A DNA stretch of 57,633 bases from CALROG01 sp943369755 (GTDB lineage: Bacteria > Pseudomonadota > Gammaproteobacteria > Burkholderiales > Burkholderiaceae_C): contig CALROG020000027.1 in assembly GCA_943369755.1 (NCBI GenBank), positions 1 through 57,633 of the forward strand, in the 5' to 3' direction. The translations under genes were made by a program, and so were the position numbers. Below, in pieces: positions 49,515 to 57,593 of this stretch. Every line of letters starts with the position of its first letter. The first letter of the stretch is position 1. The notes under the pieces were generated by a model. That model did not search any database and had not been told where the DNA came from. It worked only from the letters and a program-made list of their open reading frames with translations.

Positions 49515-49943
49515 ATGAACTTCCGTCCACGCAAGAGGGAAGAGCCCGAGATCAACCTGATCCCGTTCATTGACGTGCTGCTGGTGGTGCTGATCTTCCT
49601 GATGCTGTCCACCACCTACAGCAAATTCACCGAACTGCAAGTCAAGCTGCCAGTGGCCGACGCCGACGGCCAGCGCGACTACCCCAAGGAAGTGATCGTC
49701 GCGGTCAGTGCCGACGGGCGCTATGCCATCAACAAAACCCCGGTGGTGGGCCGCAGTGTGGAGTCGGTTTCGCTGGCCCTGGCCGACGCCGCCAAGGCCG
49801 GCAAAGACAGCGTGATCATCATCAGCGCCGATGCCAGTGCGGCGCACCAGTCGGTCATCACGGTGATGGAGGCCGCCCGGCGCGCCGGGCTCACGCAAAT
49901 CACCTTCGCCACCCAGTCGTCGGCCCAGGCCGGCGCGCGCTGA
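49515..49943 (+). CDS. exbD: ExbD/TolR-type proton channel subunit
   Basis: A 142-residue protein with one N-terminal membrane helix. EPEINLIPFIDVLLVVLIFL holds the essential Asp (D20) of the proton path. The rest is a periplasmic domain. It sits between exbB and lpxK with close spacing (3 bp to the lpxK GTG), as in many Burkholderiales. Confidence 0.93.
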   Translation: MNFRPRKREEPEINLIPFIDVLLVVLIFLMLSTTYSKFTELQVKLPVADADGQRDYPKEVIVAVSADGRYAINKTPVVGRSVESVSLALADAAKAGKDSVIIISADASAAHQSVITVMEAARRAGLTQITFATQSSAQAGAR

Positions 49944-49946
49944 GCC

Positions 49947-50954
49947 GTGGCGGCCTGGCGGCAGGCTTTGCTGCGCGCCTGGGCCCAACGCGGGTTGCTG
50001 GCCTGGCTGCTGTGGCCTTTGTCGTTGCTGTACCGCGCTGCGTTCAGGCTGCGCCACGGGCTCTACGCTTTGGGCGCACTTACCGCCCAACGCCTGCCGG
50101 TGCCGGTGATTGTGGTGGGCAACGTGATGGCCGGCGGCACCGGTAAGACTCCGGTGGTGATGGCCCTGGCAAAACACCTGAAAGCGCGCGGCCTGCATCC
50201 GGGCGTGATTTCCCGGGGCTATGGCCGCACCACTGATGATTGCCGGGAGGTGCGGCCCGAGTCAGTTGCCGCTGAGGTGGGTGACGAGCCGCTGCTGGTG
50301 GCCCGTGCCACCGGGGTGCCGGTGTTTGTTGCGCGCAACCGTTGCGACGCCGCACGGCAGTTGCTGGCGCACTACCCCGAGACCGCGGTGATTGTTGCGG
50401 ACGACGGCCTGCAGCACTGGGCGCTGGCACGTGACATTGAGTTATGCCTGTTTGACGACCGCGGCACCGGCAACGGCTTCTTGCTCCCGGCCGGGCCACT
50501 GCGCGAACCCTGGCCGCGCGCGGTGGACATGGTTGTGCATACCGGGGACCAGCCCGCGTTTGCCGGTTGGCGGGCGCGCCGAGCCCTGGCCGCCGAAGCG
50601 GTTCAGGCCGACGGTACGCGGCTCCGGTTGTCGGCGCTGGTGGGCAAACCACTGACAGCGCTGGCCGGGATCGCCCACCCGGAGGCATTTTTTGCCATGC
50701 TGCGCGCCACCGGACTCACCTTGACGCACGCCATGGGGTTGCCGGATCACTATGATTTTGATAGTGGCTCACGCAGTTGGGATGCGGGCTGCAGCCTGAT
50801 TTGCACCGAAAAAGACGCCGTCAAGCTGTGGCGCGTTCGCCCCGACGCGTGGGCGGTGCCACTGGAGCTGGCCTTTGACCCCGGCTTCCATGCCGCCTTG
50901 GACCAGTTGCTGGACGCAAAGCTATCATCGCGCCATGGATCCCAAACTGCTTGA
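49947..50954 (+). CDS. lpxK: tetraacyldisaccharide 4'-kinase
   Basis: A membrane-associated P-loop kinase of 335 residues that phosphorylates the 4' position of the lipid A precursor. VVGNVMAGGTGKTPVVMALA holds Walker A (near 55), and EVGDEPLLVARATGVPVFVA and DDGLQHWALARDIELCLFDD are family signatures. The start is a GTG. A family A repeat in minus orientation is translated near residues 268-286 (DFDSGSRSWDAGCSLIC), just before the conserved CTEKDAVKLW, so the normal linker is remodelled. The end overlaps the next start at 50935. Confidence 0.94.
   Translation: MAAWRQALLRAWAQRGLLAWLLWPLSLLYRAAFRLRHGLYALGALTAQRLPVPVIVVGNVMAGGTGKTPVVMALAKHLKARGLHPGVISRGYGRTTDDCREVRPESVAAEVGDEPLLVARATGVPVFVARNRCDAARQLLAHYPETAVIVADDGLQHWALARDIELCLFDDRGTGNGFLLPAGPLREPWPRAVDMVVHTGDQPAFAGWRARRALAAEAVQADGTRLRLSALVGKPLTALAGIAHPEAFFAMLRATGLTLTHAMGLPDHYDFDSGSRSWDAGCSLICTEKDAVKLWRVRPDAWAVPLELAFDPGFHAALDQLLDAKLSSRHGSQTA
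50750..50803 (-). repeat. dispersed hairpin repeat copy 9 (family A) inside lpxK
   Basis: On the minus strand CAAATCAGGCTGCAGCCCGC, then CTGCGTGAGCCACTATCAAA and ATAG. It is antisense to lpxK and frame-preserving. Confidence 0.85.
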
Positions 50955-51144
50955 ACTGCTGGTCTGCCCCGTGACCAAAGGCCCGCTTCTGCTGAACCGC
51001 GAGAAGAGCGAGCTGCTCTCGCGCAGTGCCCGCCTGGCCTACCCGGTGCGCGATGGCATACCGGTCATGCTGGAAACCGAGGCCCGCACGCTGAGCGACG
51101 AAGAGCTGGACGCCTTGCCCGGACGCACACCGCTGGCCGGATGA
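50935..51144 (+). CDS. Trm112/YcaR-family small protein
   Basis: A 69-residue protein. MDPKLLELLVCPVTKGPLLL with one Cys and the following LAYPVRDGIPVMLETEAR fit the Trm112p-like/YcaR family, usually encoded between lpxK and kdsB. Its function in bacteria is unclear. It overlaps lpxK by 20 bp and kdsB by ATGA. Confidence 0.93.
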   Translation: MDPKLLELLVCPVTKGPLLLNREKSELLSRSARLAYPVRDGIPVMLETEARTLSDEELDALPGRTPLAG

Positions 51145-51896
51145 GTTTCACTGTTCTGATTCCGGCCCGGCTGGCCTCCACCCGGTTGCCCAACAAGCCG
51201 CTGGCCGACATTGGCGGCCTGCCGATGGTGGTGCGGGTGGCCCAGCGCGCAGCGCAGTCGTCTGCCGCACGGGTGGTGGTGGCCGCCGACAGCCCGCTGA
51301 CCTTGCAGGCTTGCCAGGCCCACGGTGTTGAGGCGCTGTTGACCCGCGCCGACCACCCTTCCGGCAGCGACCGGTTAGCCGAGGCCTGTAGCTTGCTGGG
51401 CCTGAACCCGGACGACTGCGTTGTCAATGTCCAGGGCGACGAGCCGTTGATTGACCCGGCCCTGATTGACGCAGTGGCCGGCCTGCTGCGGGCGCGGCCT
51501 GAGGCCAGCATGAGCACCGCCGCACACCCGATTGAAAGCCTGGCCGACTTCACCAACCCCAATGTGGTCAAGGTGGTGGTCGACCGCCACGGCCTGGCGC
51601 TGTACTTCAGCCGCGCACCCATTGCCTGGTGGCGCGACGGCTTTGCGCAAGGCATCAGCGCCCTGCCCGATCCCAAGCCGCTGCGCCACGTGGGCATCTA
51701 TGCCTACAGGGTGGGCTTTCTTCACCTGTTCCCGACCCTGGAACAGGCCCCGATGGAAGTCAACGAGGCGCTGGAGCAATTGCGGGCACTGTGGCATGGC
51801 CACCGGATTGCGGTGCATATCAGCGCCACCGCTCCAGGCCCCGGAGTGGACACAGCGCAAGACCTGGAGCGGGTGCGCAGGCTGTTCGCCGCGTAA
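51141..51896 (+). CDS. kdsB: 3-deoxy-manno-octulosonate cytidylyltransferase
   Basis: Activates Kdo as CMP-Kdo for LPS inner-core synthesis. It has 251 residues, normal length, with the start FTVLIPARLASTRLPNKPLA, the nucleotide loop and metal site VVNVQGDEPLID, and RHVGIYAYRVGFL. It overlaps the Trm112-like gene by 4 bp. With lpxK it couples lipid A and core synthesis. Confidence 0.97.
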   Translation: MSFTVLIPARLASTRLPNKPLADIGGLPMVVRVAQRAAQSSAARVVVAADSPLTLQACQAHGVEALLTRADHPSGSDRLAEACSLLGLNPDDCVVNVQGDEPLIDPALIDAVAGLLRARPEASMSTAAHPIESLADFTNPNVVKVVVDRHGLALYFSRAPIAWWRDGFAQGISALPDPKPLRHVGIYAYRVGFLHLFPTLEQAPMEVNEALEQLRALWHGHRIAVHISATAPGPGVDTAQDLERVRRLFAA

Positions 51897-52009
51897 GTTA
51901 TTGCCAAGGGCTTGCATGCTATCCTCTGGCGCAATATTGCGCGAGAGCGCTCCGCGGCTTGACCCGGCGCTTGCGCAGCGCGCCGATTTCACACTATCCG
52001 AGGACTTCC

Positions 52010-52666
52010 ATGAGACTGATTTTGTTGGGCGCACCCGGCGCCGGCAAAGGCACGCAAGCCGCCTTCATTTGCCAAAAATATGGCATCCCGCAGATTTCTA
52101 CCGGCGACATGCTGCGCGCCGCCGTCAAGGCCGGCACCCCGCTGGGCCTGCAGGCCGATGCCGTCATGAAGTCCGGCGCACTGGTCAGTGACGAGCTGAT
52201 CATCAGCCTGGTGAAAGAGCGCATTGCCCAGCCCGACTGCGCCAAGGGCTTTCTGTTCGACGGTTTTCCACGCACCATTCCACAAGCTGACGCCATGAAG
52301 ACAGCCGGCGTCAAGCTGGACTACGTGCTGGAGATCGACGTTCCGTTTGACGCCATCATCGAACGCATGAGCGGGCGCCGCTCGCACCCGGCGTCGGGTC
52401 GCATCTACCATGTGAAGTTCAACCCGCCCAAAGCCCAGGGGCTGGACGACCTGACCGGCGAGCCGCTGATCCAGCGCGACGACGACCGGCAGGAGACCGT
52501 CCAGAAGCGGCTTGAGGTGTACAGCGCCCAAACCCGCCCGCTGGTGGACTACTACGCCGGCTGGGCCAAAACCGACCCGGCCAGCGCACCAAAGTACCGC
52601 GCCATCAGCGGCACCGGCAGCGTGGAAGAGATCACAGCCCGAGCGCTGCAGGCGCTGGCTGGCTGA
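52010..52666 (+). CDS. adk: adenylate kinase
   Basis: A 218-residue long-form adenylate kinase. The start MRLILLGAPGAGKGTQAAFI holds the P-loop, and STGDMLRAAVKAG, FDGFPRTIPQADAM and the LID region (GRRSHPASGRIYHVKFNPPK) follow. The LID has no zinc cysteines. It follows kdsB by 113 bp and has its own terminator. ATG at 52010 gives the canonical N-terminus; GAGGAC precedes it. Confidence 0.97.
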   Translation: MRLILLGAPGAGKGTQAAFICQKYGIPQISTGDMLRAAVKAGTPLGLQADAVMKSGALVSDELIISLVKERIAQPDCAKGFLFDGFPRTIPQADAMKTAGVKLDYVLEIDVPFDAIIERMSGRRSHPASGRIYHVKFNPPKAQGLDDLTGEPLIQRDDDRQETVQKRLEVYSAQTRPLVDYYAGWAKTDPASAPKYRAISGTGSVEEITARALQALAG

Positions 52667-52683
52667 ATTGCTGGCGCGTCAAT

Positions 52684-52707
52684 AAAAAGGCCCGCGAGGG
52701 CCTTTTT
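52684..52707. terminator. bidirectional terminator after adk
   Basis: AAAAAGGCCC and GGGCCTTTTT form a perfect 10-bp stem around GCGA, between convergent genes. Confidence 0.94.
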
Positions 52708-52712
52708 GCATT

Positions 52713-53192
52713 TCAGGCCGGACTGGAGCGCAACCCGTAAGCCTGGTTACCAACGAACAAAAACTCCACCCGAAGGATCGGCTCGCCTTTTTCTTCCTTG
52801 AAGATGAAGCCGACCACCGAAATGCTGTCACCGGCCTTGAGTTCTGCCACTTTCCAGGCGTTCATGCGGGTCAGCGGGGCGAGTTCGATTTCCCACTTGC
52901 GGTCCTTGCGGTTGGGCACGACCGCCTTGGCCAGCAAGGCCTTGCCGTCCACTGGCGCGGTTTGCGCCGGCACGGCGCGTTGCGCCAGATCGGCGGGCAG
53001 CTTCAAGCCGGCGGGCACTTCAAGCTCAAGTTCTGCGTGGGGGTTGGCCCAGCGGGCCTTGGTGACCTTTCCCTCCAGGTAGATCGGGCGGTCCTGGTCA
53101 AAGCTGCTCCAGCCGTGGTGGGCCTGGGCCAGCATTGGCAGGCCCAGTGCGGGCGTGGCCAGGGTAGCAAGAATCAGGTGACGACGTTTCAT
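52713..53192 (-). CDS. DUF6152-type exported protein
   Basis: A 159-residue protein with a signal peptide (MKRRHLILATLATPALGLPM, to about 25). AHHGWSSFDQDRPIYLEGKV and ARWANPHAELELEVPAGLK are typical of this family, which I recall as DUF6152. It is probably periplasmic. ATG at 53190-53192 has an AAGGAG ribosome-binding site. The function is unknown. It follows a small membrane protein gene by 19 bp and the two probably form an operon. Confidence 0.8.
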   Translation of the reverse strand: MKRRHLILATLATPALGLPMLAQAHHGWSSFDQDRPIYLEGKVTKARWANPHAELELEVPAGLKLPADLAQRAVPAQTAPVDGKALLAKAVVPNRKDRKWEIELAPLTRMNAWKVAELKAGDSISVVGFIFKEEKGEPILRVEFLFVGNQAYGLRSSPA

Positions 53193-53211
53193 GGTGGTTG
53201 ACTCCTTGGGG

Positions 53212-53637
53212 TCAGACATAGGCAATCCAGCGGCCCAGCGCAATCATGGCAATCCAGATCAGGCTGGACAAAAGCATGAGCACACGCGCGGTGCGGTCCA
53301 TCTTCTGGAGCGACTGGCGCGCATGGAACATCGCTGCATTGGAACCTGCGACGAATAGCAACAGCATCTTCAGGGTGAATGCGCGATTGGCCAGCAAGTC
53401 GCCCGGCTGGGTGGCGAACATGATTGAACCTGACACCGCCGCCAGCGAGAAACCGACTGCCACCAGCGTCAGGCTCAGGCGCGCCAGCTCCGCCACCGGC
53501 AGCGCGGCACCGCGGCCAAATACGCGCAGCTCCAGCAGCACCAGGTTGCCAACCAGCAGCGCCACACCCATCAGGTGCAGCACTTCCAGTGCGGGGTAGG
53601 CCCAGGGCCAGGGAAGATGAAGACCGCTGAACATCAA
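53212..53637 (-). CDS. small membrane protein, DUF6644-like
   Basis: A 141-residue protein with four hydrophobic segments (about 12-35, 55-75, 85-103 and 117-138). I recall similar proteins (DUF6644) paired with DUF6152 genes. LHLMGVALLVGNLVLLELRV and IAMIALGRWIAYV are visible. No catalytic motif is seen. It lies 6 bp after the asparaginase gene on the same strand, so all three may be co-transcribed. Confidence 0.72.
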   Translation of the reverse strand: MMFSGLHLPWPWAYPALEVLHLMGVALLVGNLVLLELRVFGRGAALPVAELARLSLTLVAVGFSLAAVSGSIMFATQPGDLLANRAFTLKMLLLFVAGSNAAMFHARQSLQKMDRTARVLMLLSSLIWIAMIALGRWIAYV

Positions 53638-53643
53638 AAAAAC

Positions 53644-54603
53644 CTAGCGGGCGGGCACTGCGCCCATCAACTCAAGCATCAGCGCGATCCGGGCCTTGAC
53701 CGGCGACAGGCCGTGTGAGTCTGCAATCTGGTCGCCCGGTGTGGCCTGGACGCGGCCATCCGCACAACGGGTTGAGCGCCGTACCCGAACGCCCGCAGCC
53801 TGCGCCTGCAGCAAGGCATCTTCCAGCGCATGGTGTACGGTGCCGTTTCCGGTGCCCGCCACCACGATGCCATCCACCCCTTGCGCCTGCAACGCCTGGA
53901 CCAGCGCGCCGGTGGCACCGGCATGGCTTGCAACGATCTCAACGCGCGGCCACGCCACCAAGTTTGCTATTGATTCAATAGCGGCTTGCGCATATTCAGT
54001 GCGGGCTGCAGGCCAACTTCTGACCATACGCAAGGCGTTTTGCTCGAGGTAGCCAAGCGCCCCCGCATCTCCCGAGCTGAATGCGTCAAGCCGATAGGTA
54101 TGGACCTTCTGGACGTCCAGCGCGCTATGAATGACCCCTGCACACACCGCCAGCACGCCCTGTGCGCCCGCAGTGGCAGCCACCGTCATGGCGTCCAGCA
54201 TGTTCTGCGGGCCGTCAGGTGCCAGCGCGGTGCTGGGCCGCATCGCGCAAGTCAGCACCACCGGCTTCACCGGCTGCAGCACCGACTGCAGGAAGTAGGC
54301 GGTTTCTTCCAGTGTGTCGGTGCCATGGGTGATGACGATGCCCACTACCTCGTCTTGCGCCAGCCAATGGGCACAGCGCAGCGCGAGCTTGCGCCAGACC
54401 GCCGGGTCCATGTCCTTGCTGTCAATCTGTGCCACCTGCTCGCTCAGCACCGCCCATTGAGCCTGCGGCGCAACGTTTGCGACCAACTCGGCCACACCCA
54501 CCTGCGCAGCGGTGTAGCCAATGTTGTCGCCCGGGCTCCCAGATGTGCCGGCAATCGTGCCGCCGGTGCCAAGTACCACTATTTTTTTGCCACTCACTTG
54601 CAA
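53644..54603 (-). CDS. ansA: L-asparaginase
   Basis: Hydrolyses L-asparagine to aspartate and ammonia. It has 319 residues. VVLGTGGTIAGTSGSPGDN has the first catalytic Thr, and IVITHGTDTLEETAYFLQ has the second Thr/Asp pair. AGTGNGTVHHALEDAL is typical near the C-terminus. No signal peptide is seen, so it is probably cytoplasmic. A family A repeat in the sense orientation is translated near residues 197-214 (SWPAARTEYAQAAIESIAN). It is divergent from lexA. Confidence 0.93.
   Translation of the reverse strand: MQVSGKKIVVLGTGGTIAGTSGSPGDNIGYTAAQVGVAELVANVAPQAQWAVLSEQVAQIDSKDMDPAVWRKLALRCAHWLAQDEVVGIVITHGTDTLEETAYFLQSVLQPVKPVVLTCAMRPSTALAPDGPQNMLDAMTVAATAGAQGVLAVCAGVIHSALDVQKVHTYRLDAFSSGDAGALGYLEQNALRMVRSWPAARTEYAQAAIESIANLVAWPRVEIVASHAGATGALVQALQAQGVDGIVVAGTGNGTVHHALEDALLQAQAAGVRVRRSTRCADGRVQATPGDQIADSHGLSPVKARIALMLELMGAVPAR
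53963..54016 (-). repeat. dispersed hairpin repeat copy 10 (family A) inside asparaginase gene
   Basis: On the minus strand GGCCTGCAGCCCGCACTGAA, TGCGCAAGCCGCTATTGAA and ATAGCAAA. It is in the sense orientation of the gene and read in the same frame as the dapE copy (Ala-Ala-Arg). Confidence 0.78.
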
Positions 54604-54614
54604 ACTTTCAAAAA

Positions 54615-54649
54615 CTGGTTAAAAATACAGTTACTGGATATTAAGACAG
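54615..54649 (+). promoter_or_regulatory. two LexA boxes upstream of lexA
   Basis: CTGGTTAAAAATACAG (54615-54630) and CTGGATATTAAGACAG (54634-54649) both fit CTG-N10-CAG and are spaced 3 bp apart. They lie 71-106 bp before the lexA ATG, in the 117-bp spacer to the divergent asparaginase gene, consistent with LexA autorepression. The left box is only 11 bp from the asparaginase start. Confidence 0.85.
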
Positions 54650-54720
54650 TTTGTCGACCCAGCGAACGCCCATCAACAGCATCCGGTTATCAGGCCCACC
54701 GGCCTCACCAAGGAGTTGCC

Positions 54721-55395
54721 ATGATTGAAAGCCCGAAGCTCACCGCCCGCCAGCAACAGATTCTGGATCTCATCCAGAGTGCCATTGCCCGAACCGGTGC
54801 GCCGCCCACCCGGGCTGAAATCGCCACCGAACTCGGCTTCAAATCCGCCAATGCCGCCGAAGAGCATTTACAGGCGTTGGCCCGCAAAGGCGTGATCGAG
54901 CTGGTCAGTGGCACTTCACGCGGCATCCGGCTCAAAAGCGATGCCCTGCGCTCCATCAACGAATCCCGCATCAAACAATTCTCGCTGCCCCTGCAAAGCC
55001 TGGCCCAGCTTGCGCTGCCGCTGATAGGCCGGGTAGCCGCTGGCTCCCCGATTCTCGCGCAGGAGCATGTTGACCAAACCTACTACGTTGAAAACACGCT
55101 GTTCCAGCGCCGGCCCGACTATCTGCTCAAGGTGCGCGGCATGTCCATGCGCGACGCCGGCATCATGGATGGCGATCTGCTCGCCGTACAAGCCACCAAG
55201 GACGCCAAGAACGGGCAAATCGTCGTGGCCCGCCTGGGCGACGAAGTCACCGTCAAGCGCTTTCGCCGCAACAAACACCTGATCGAGCTGCACGCTGAAA
55301 ACCCCGACTACCAGACCATCATCGTCGAGCCTGGCGAGCCATTCGAGATCGAAGGCCTGGCGGTGGGCCTGATCCGCAACACCATGCTCATGTAG
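54721..55395 (+). CDS. lexA: SOS repressor LexA
   Basis: A 224-residue repressor. The winged-helix DNA-binding domain shows TARQQQILDLIQSAI and TRAEIATELGFKSANAAEEH (recognition helix). The autocleavage site is Ala107-Gly108 in VAAGSP, and the Ser142 (GMSMRDAGI) and Lys179 (EVTVKRF) pair is intact. ATG at 54721 gives the standard N-terminus. Two SOS boxes lie upstream, so it is autoregulated. It is the probable repressor of the LexA box at 1819-1834. Confidence 0.97.
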   Translation: MIESPKLTARQQQILDLIQSAIARTGAPPTRAEIATELGFKSANAAEEHLQALARKGVIELVSGTSRGIRLKSDALRSINESRIKQFSLPLQSLAQLALPLIGRVAAGSPILAQEHVDQTYYVENTLFQRRPDYLLKVRGMSMRDAGIMDGDLLAVQATKDAKNGQIVVARLGDEVTVKRFRRNKHLIELHAENPDYQTIIVEPGEPFEIEGLAVGLIRNTMLM

Positions 55396-55521
55396 TTTCG
55401 CTGTCACGCATTGGGCTGCCGCAGGTGGCGGGCGTATGGCGATGTTTTCGCCATCACCCTGCAGCAAGCCCTTCTACGCAATCCTGCCTGTGTCCACCTC
55501 TTGTTGTTCAAGGAGTTTTAC

Positions 55522-55863
55522 ATGGGAATCGCAGTTTCAGCCTTTAACGGCCTGTTCGCGCCACTTCAGGGTCTTCTGATTTGGTTGTCTTCTTCGTCCG
55601 CGCGGCCCCGGGCTTTGCCCGCCGCCGCCCGGGTCGCTCCTGTTTTTGTAGCGCCTCACGCAACTCCCATGCGGGCTACAGCCAAAAATGTTGGCTGTTC
55701 GCGAGCGCAACGGCCACTGCGCGTAGTGCGCGTCATGGACAAGCCGGGTAACCAGGTCGCCAGCGGAACCGGCCGCATGGTGATTTCGGGCCGCATGGCC
55801 GATGTCTGCGCTGAGCTAGACCGCCTGGCCGCCATGGAGGCCCGCGCCAGCGTCAGGCACTGA
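55522..55863 (+). CDS. small protein of unknown function downstream of lexA
   Basis: A 113-residue protein with AAGGAG before ATG 55522. The N-terminal half is hydrophobic then low-complexity, and part of it (near residues 40-57, VFVAPHATPMRATAKN) is encoded by a family A repeat. The C-terminal half (LRVVRVMDKPGNQVASGTGR then MVISGRMADVCAELDRLAAM) looks like a folded conserved segment. It follows lexA by 126 bp with no terminator between, so it could be read from the SOS promoter. It shows no clear similarity to SulA. Confidence 0.65.
   Translation: MGIAVSAFNGLFAPLQGLLIWLSSSSARPRALPAAARVAPVFVAPHATPMRATAKNVGCSRAQRPLRVVRVMDKPGNQVASGTGRMVISGRMADVCAELDRLAAMEARASVRH
55637..55690 (-). repeat. dispersed hairpin repeat copy 11 (family A)
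   Basis: On the minus strand GGCTGTAGCCCGCATGGGAG, then TTGCGTGAGGCGCTACAAAA. TGTAG/CTACA pairs perfectly. It lies inside the small gene after lexA, antisense to it. Confidence 0.82.
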
Positions 55864-55869
55864 CACCGG

Positions 55870-55906
55870 ATTCGGCCTGATTCAGAGCCCGCTGCGGCCG
55901 AATTTT
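55870..55906 (+). terminator. candidate terminator after the lexA-linked gene
   Basis: ATTCGGCC pairs with GGCCGAAT around an 18-base loop, followed by TTT. It lies between convergent genes. Confidence 0.6.
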
Positions 55907-55921
55907 CTGGCGCGTCAACGC

Positions 55922-56437
55922 TCAGGCGCGGTTTCCGGAAAGGTAGTCGGCCTTGCCCAGTTCAACACCGTTGTGACGAAGAATGGCGTATGCGGTGGTC
56001 AGGTGAAAGTAAAAATTGGGAAGCATCCAGTGCTTGAGGTACGCCTCGGCATTCATGGTTCGCGTCTTGTCCCGACCCACCGGGAAAGTGATTTCTTTGT
56101 CTTCCGTACCGTCCAGCTTGTCGGCCGGCACCGAGCCCAGGTAGTCCAGGGTTTTCTGGATCCGGGCCTTCAGCTCAGCCAGGGTTGCTTCGGTGTCGTC
56201 AAACTTGGGCGCTTCAACACCTGAAATTCGCGCCACCCCGTTTTTGGCCGCATCACAGGCAATCAAGATTTGCCGCGTGAAAGGCAGCATGTCCGGTGCC
56301 AGGCGGTACTGGGTGAGCGCGGTCGGGTCGTACTTTTTGGCCTCAACATGGGCTTGCGCTTTGTCCCGCATGTGGCTGAGGTTGCCGAGCATCAGCTCAA
56401 ACACCGGCAGGCAGGCGGAAGACATGGAAATAGTCAT
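55922..56437 (-). CDS. DUF1993 family protein
   Basis: A 171-residue helical protein. LPVFELMLGNLSHMRDKAQA and LPNFYFHLTTAYAILRHNGV fit DUF1993, a DinB-like four-helix family of unknown function. The His in NFYFHLTTAYAILRH is conserved in the family. ATG at 56435-56437 has a GAGGAA ribosome-binding site. A long open frame upstream lies antisense to the next gene and is not real. Confidence 0.88.
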   Translation of the reverse strand: MTISMSSACLPVFELMLGNLSHMRDKAQAHVEAKKYDPTALTQYRLAPDMLPFTRQILIACDAAKNGVARISGVEAPKFDDTEATLAELKARIQKTLDYLGSVPADKLDGTEDKEITFPVGRDKTRTMNAEAYLKHWMLPNFYFHLTTAYAILRHNGVELGKADYLSGNRA

Positions 56438-56545
56438 GGGAAATGTTCCTCGGGTTTGAAAGCTTGCAACGCCCGCCATCGTAGCGGGGCTGGGCAAAAC
56501 CTGCCGGCCCGGACGCCGCGAGGCGCGCAAGGCACAATCACCGGA

Positions 56546-57553
56546 ATGAACATTGTGATCCTTGATGACTATCAAGACGCTGTACGCAAGCTGCACTGCG
56601 CCACGAAGCTCGACGCCTATCCAGCAAAGGTCTACACCAACACCGTCAAGGGCATTGGCCAGCTTTCTGTACGTCTGCGCGACGCCGACGTCATTGTGCT
56701 CATCCGGGAACGAACCCACATCACCCGCCAGTTGGTCGAAAAGTTGCCCCGCCTCAAGCTGATTGCCCAAACCGGGCGGGTCGGGGGCCATGTCGACGTG
56801 GCGGCCTGTACCGAGCGCGGCATTGCAGTCGCGGAGGGTGTTGGCTCTCCCGTGGCACCGGCTGAGCTCACCTGGGCGCTGGTCATGACGGCAATGCGGC
56901 GTCTGCCCCAGTACATCAGCATGCTCAAGCACGGTGGCTGGCAGCAGTCTGGCCTGAAGAATGCGTCCATGCCGCCCAATTTCGGCCTGGGCAATGTGTT
57001 GCGTGGCAGGACACTGGGCATTTGGGGCTACGGCAAGATCGGCCAGCTGGTAGCCGGTTACGGCAAAGCTTTTGGCATGGATGTTCTGGTCTGGGGCCGC
57101 GAGCCCTCGCGCGAGCGGGCGGCTGCCGATGGTTTCGCAACGGCGGCCAGCCGGGAGGCTTTTTTTGAACAAAGCGACGTGCTAACGCTGCACCTGCGGT
57201 TGAGCCCCGAGACCACCGGCATCGTGACACTGGATGACTTTTCCCGCATGAAGCCTACCGCGCTGTTCGTCAATACGTCGCGCGCTGAATTGGTGGAAGC
57301 CGACGCACTGGTGGCTGGGCTGAATCGGGGCCGCCCGGGTATGGCCGCCATCGATGTGTTTGAGAGCGAGCCAATCCTTCAGGGCCATGCCTTGCTGCGG
57401 CTGGAAAACTGCATTTGCACGCCCCACATCGGCTATGTGGAGCAAGACAGCTACGAGCTGTATTTCGGCGCGGCCTTTGACAATGTCGTCAACTTCATGA
57501 AGGGTACGCCAACCAACATCGTAAACCCAGGCGCGTTGCAGGTACGCCGCTGA
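56546..57553 (+). CDS. D-2-hydroxyacid dehydrogenase family protein
   Basis: A 335-residue NAD-dependent oxidoreductase. The NAD-binding motif is GIWGYGKIGQLVAGYGKAFG (near 154). The catalytic Arg is in NTSRAELVEADAL, the Glu in DVFESEP and the His in CTPHIGYVEQDSYELYF. It is related to phosphoglycerate dehydrogenase and glyoxylate reductase; the substrate is not predictable. It is divergent from the DUF1993 gene. Confidence 0.9.
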   Translation: MNIVILDDYQDAVRKLHCATKLDAYPAKVYTNTVKGIGQLSVRLRDADVIVLIRERTHITRQLVEKLPRLKLIAQTGRVGGHVDVAACTERGIAVAEGVGSPVAPAELTWALVMTAMRRLPQYISMLKHGGWQQSGLKNASMPPNFGLGNVLRGRTLGIWGYGKIGQLVAGYGKAFGMDVLVWGREPSRERAAADGFATAASREAFFEQSDVLTLHLRLSPETTGIVTLDDFSRMKPTALFVNTSRAELVEADALVAGLNRGRPGMAAIDVFESEPILQGHALLRLENCICTPHIGYVEQDSYELYFGAAFDNVVNFMKGTPTNIVNPGALQVRR

Positions 57554-57593
57554 ACGCAACGCGGTCTTGCCCCATGCGGCGCACCCTCCATTC

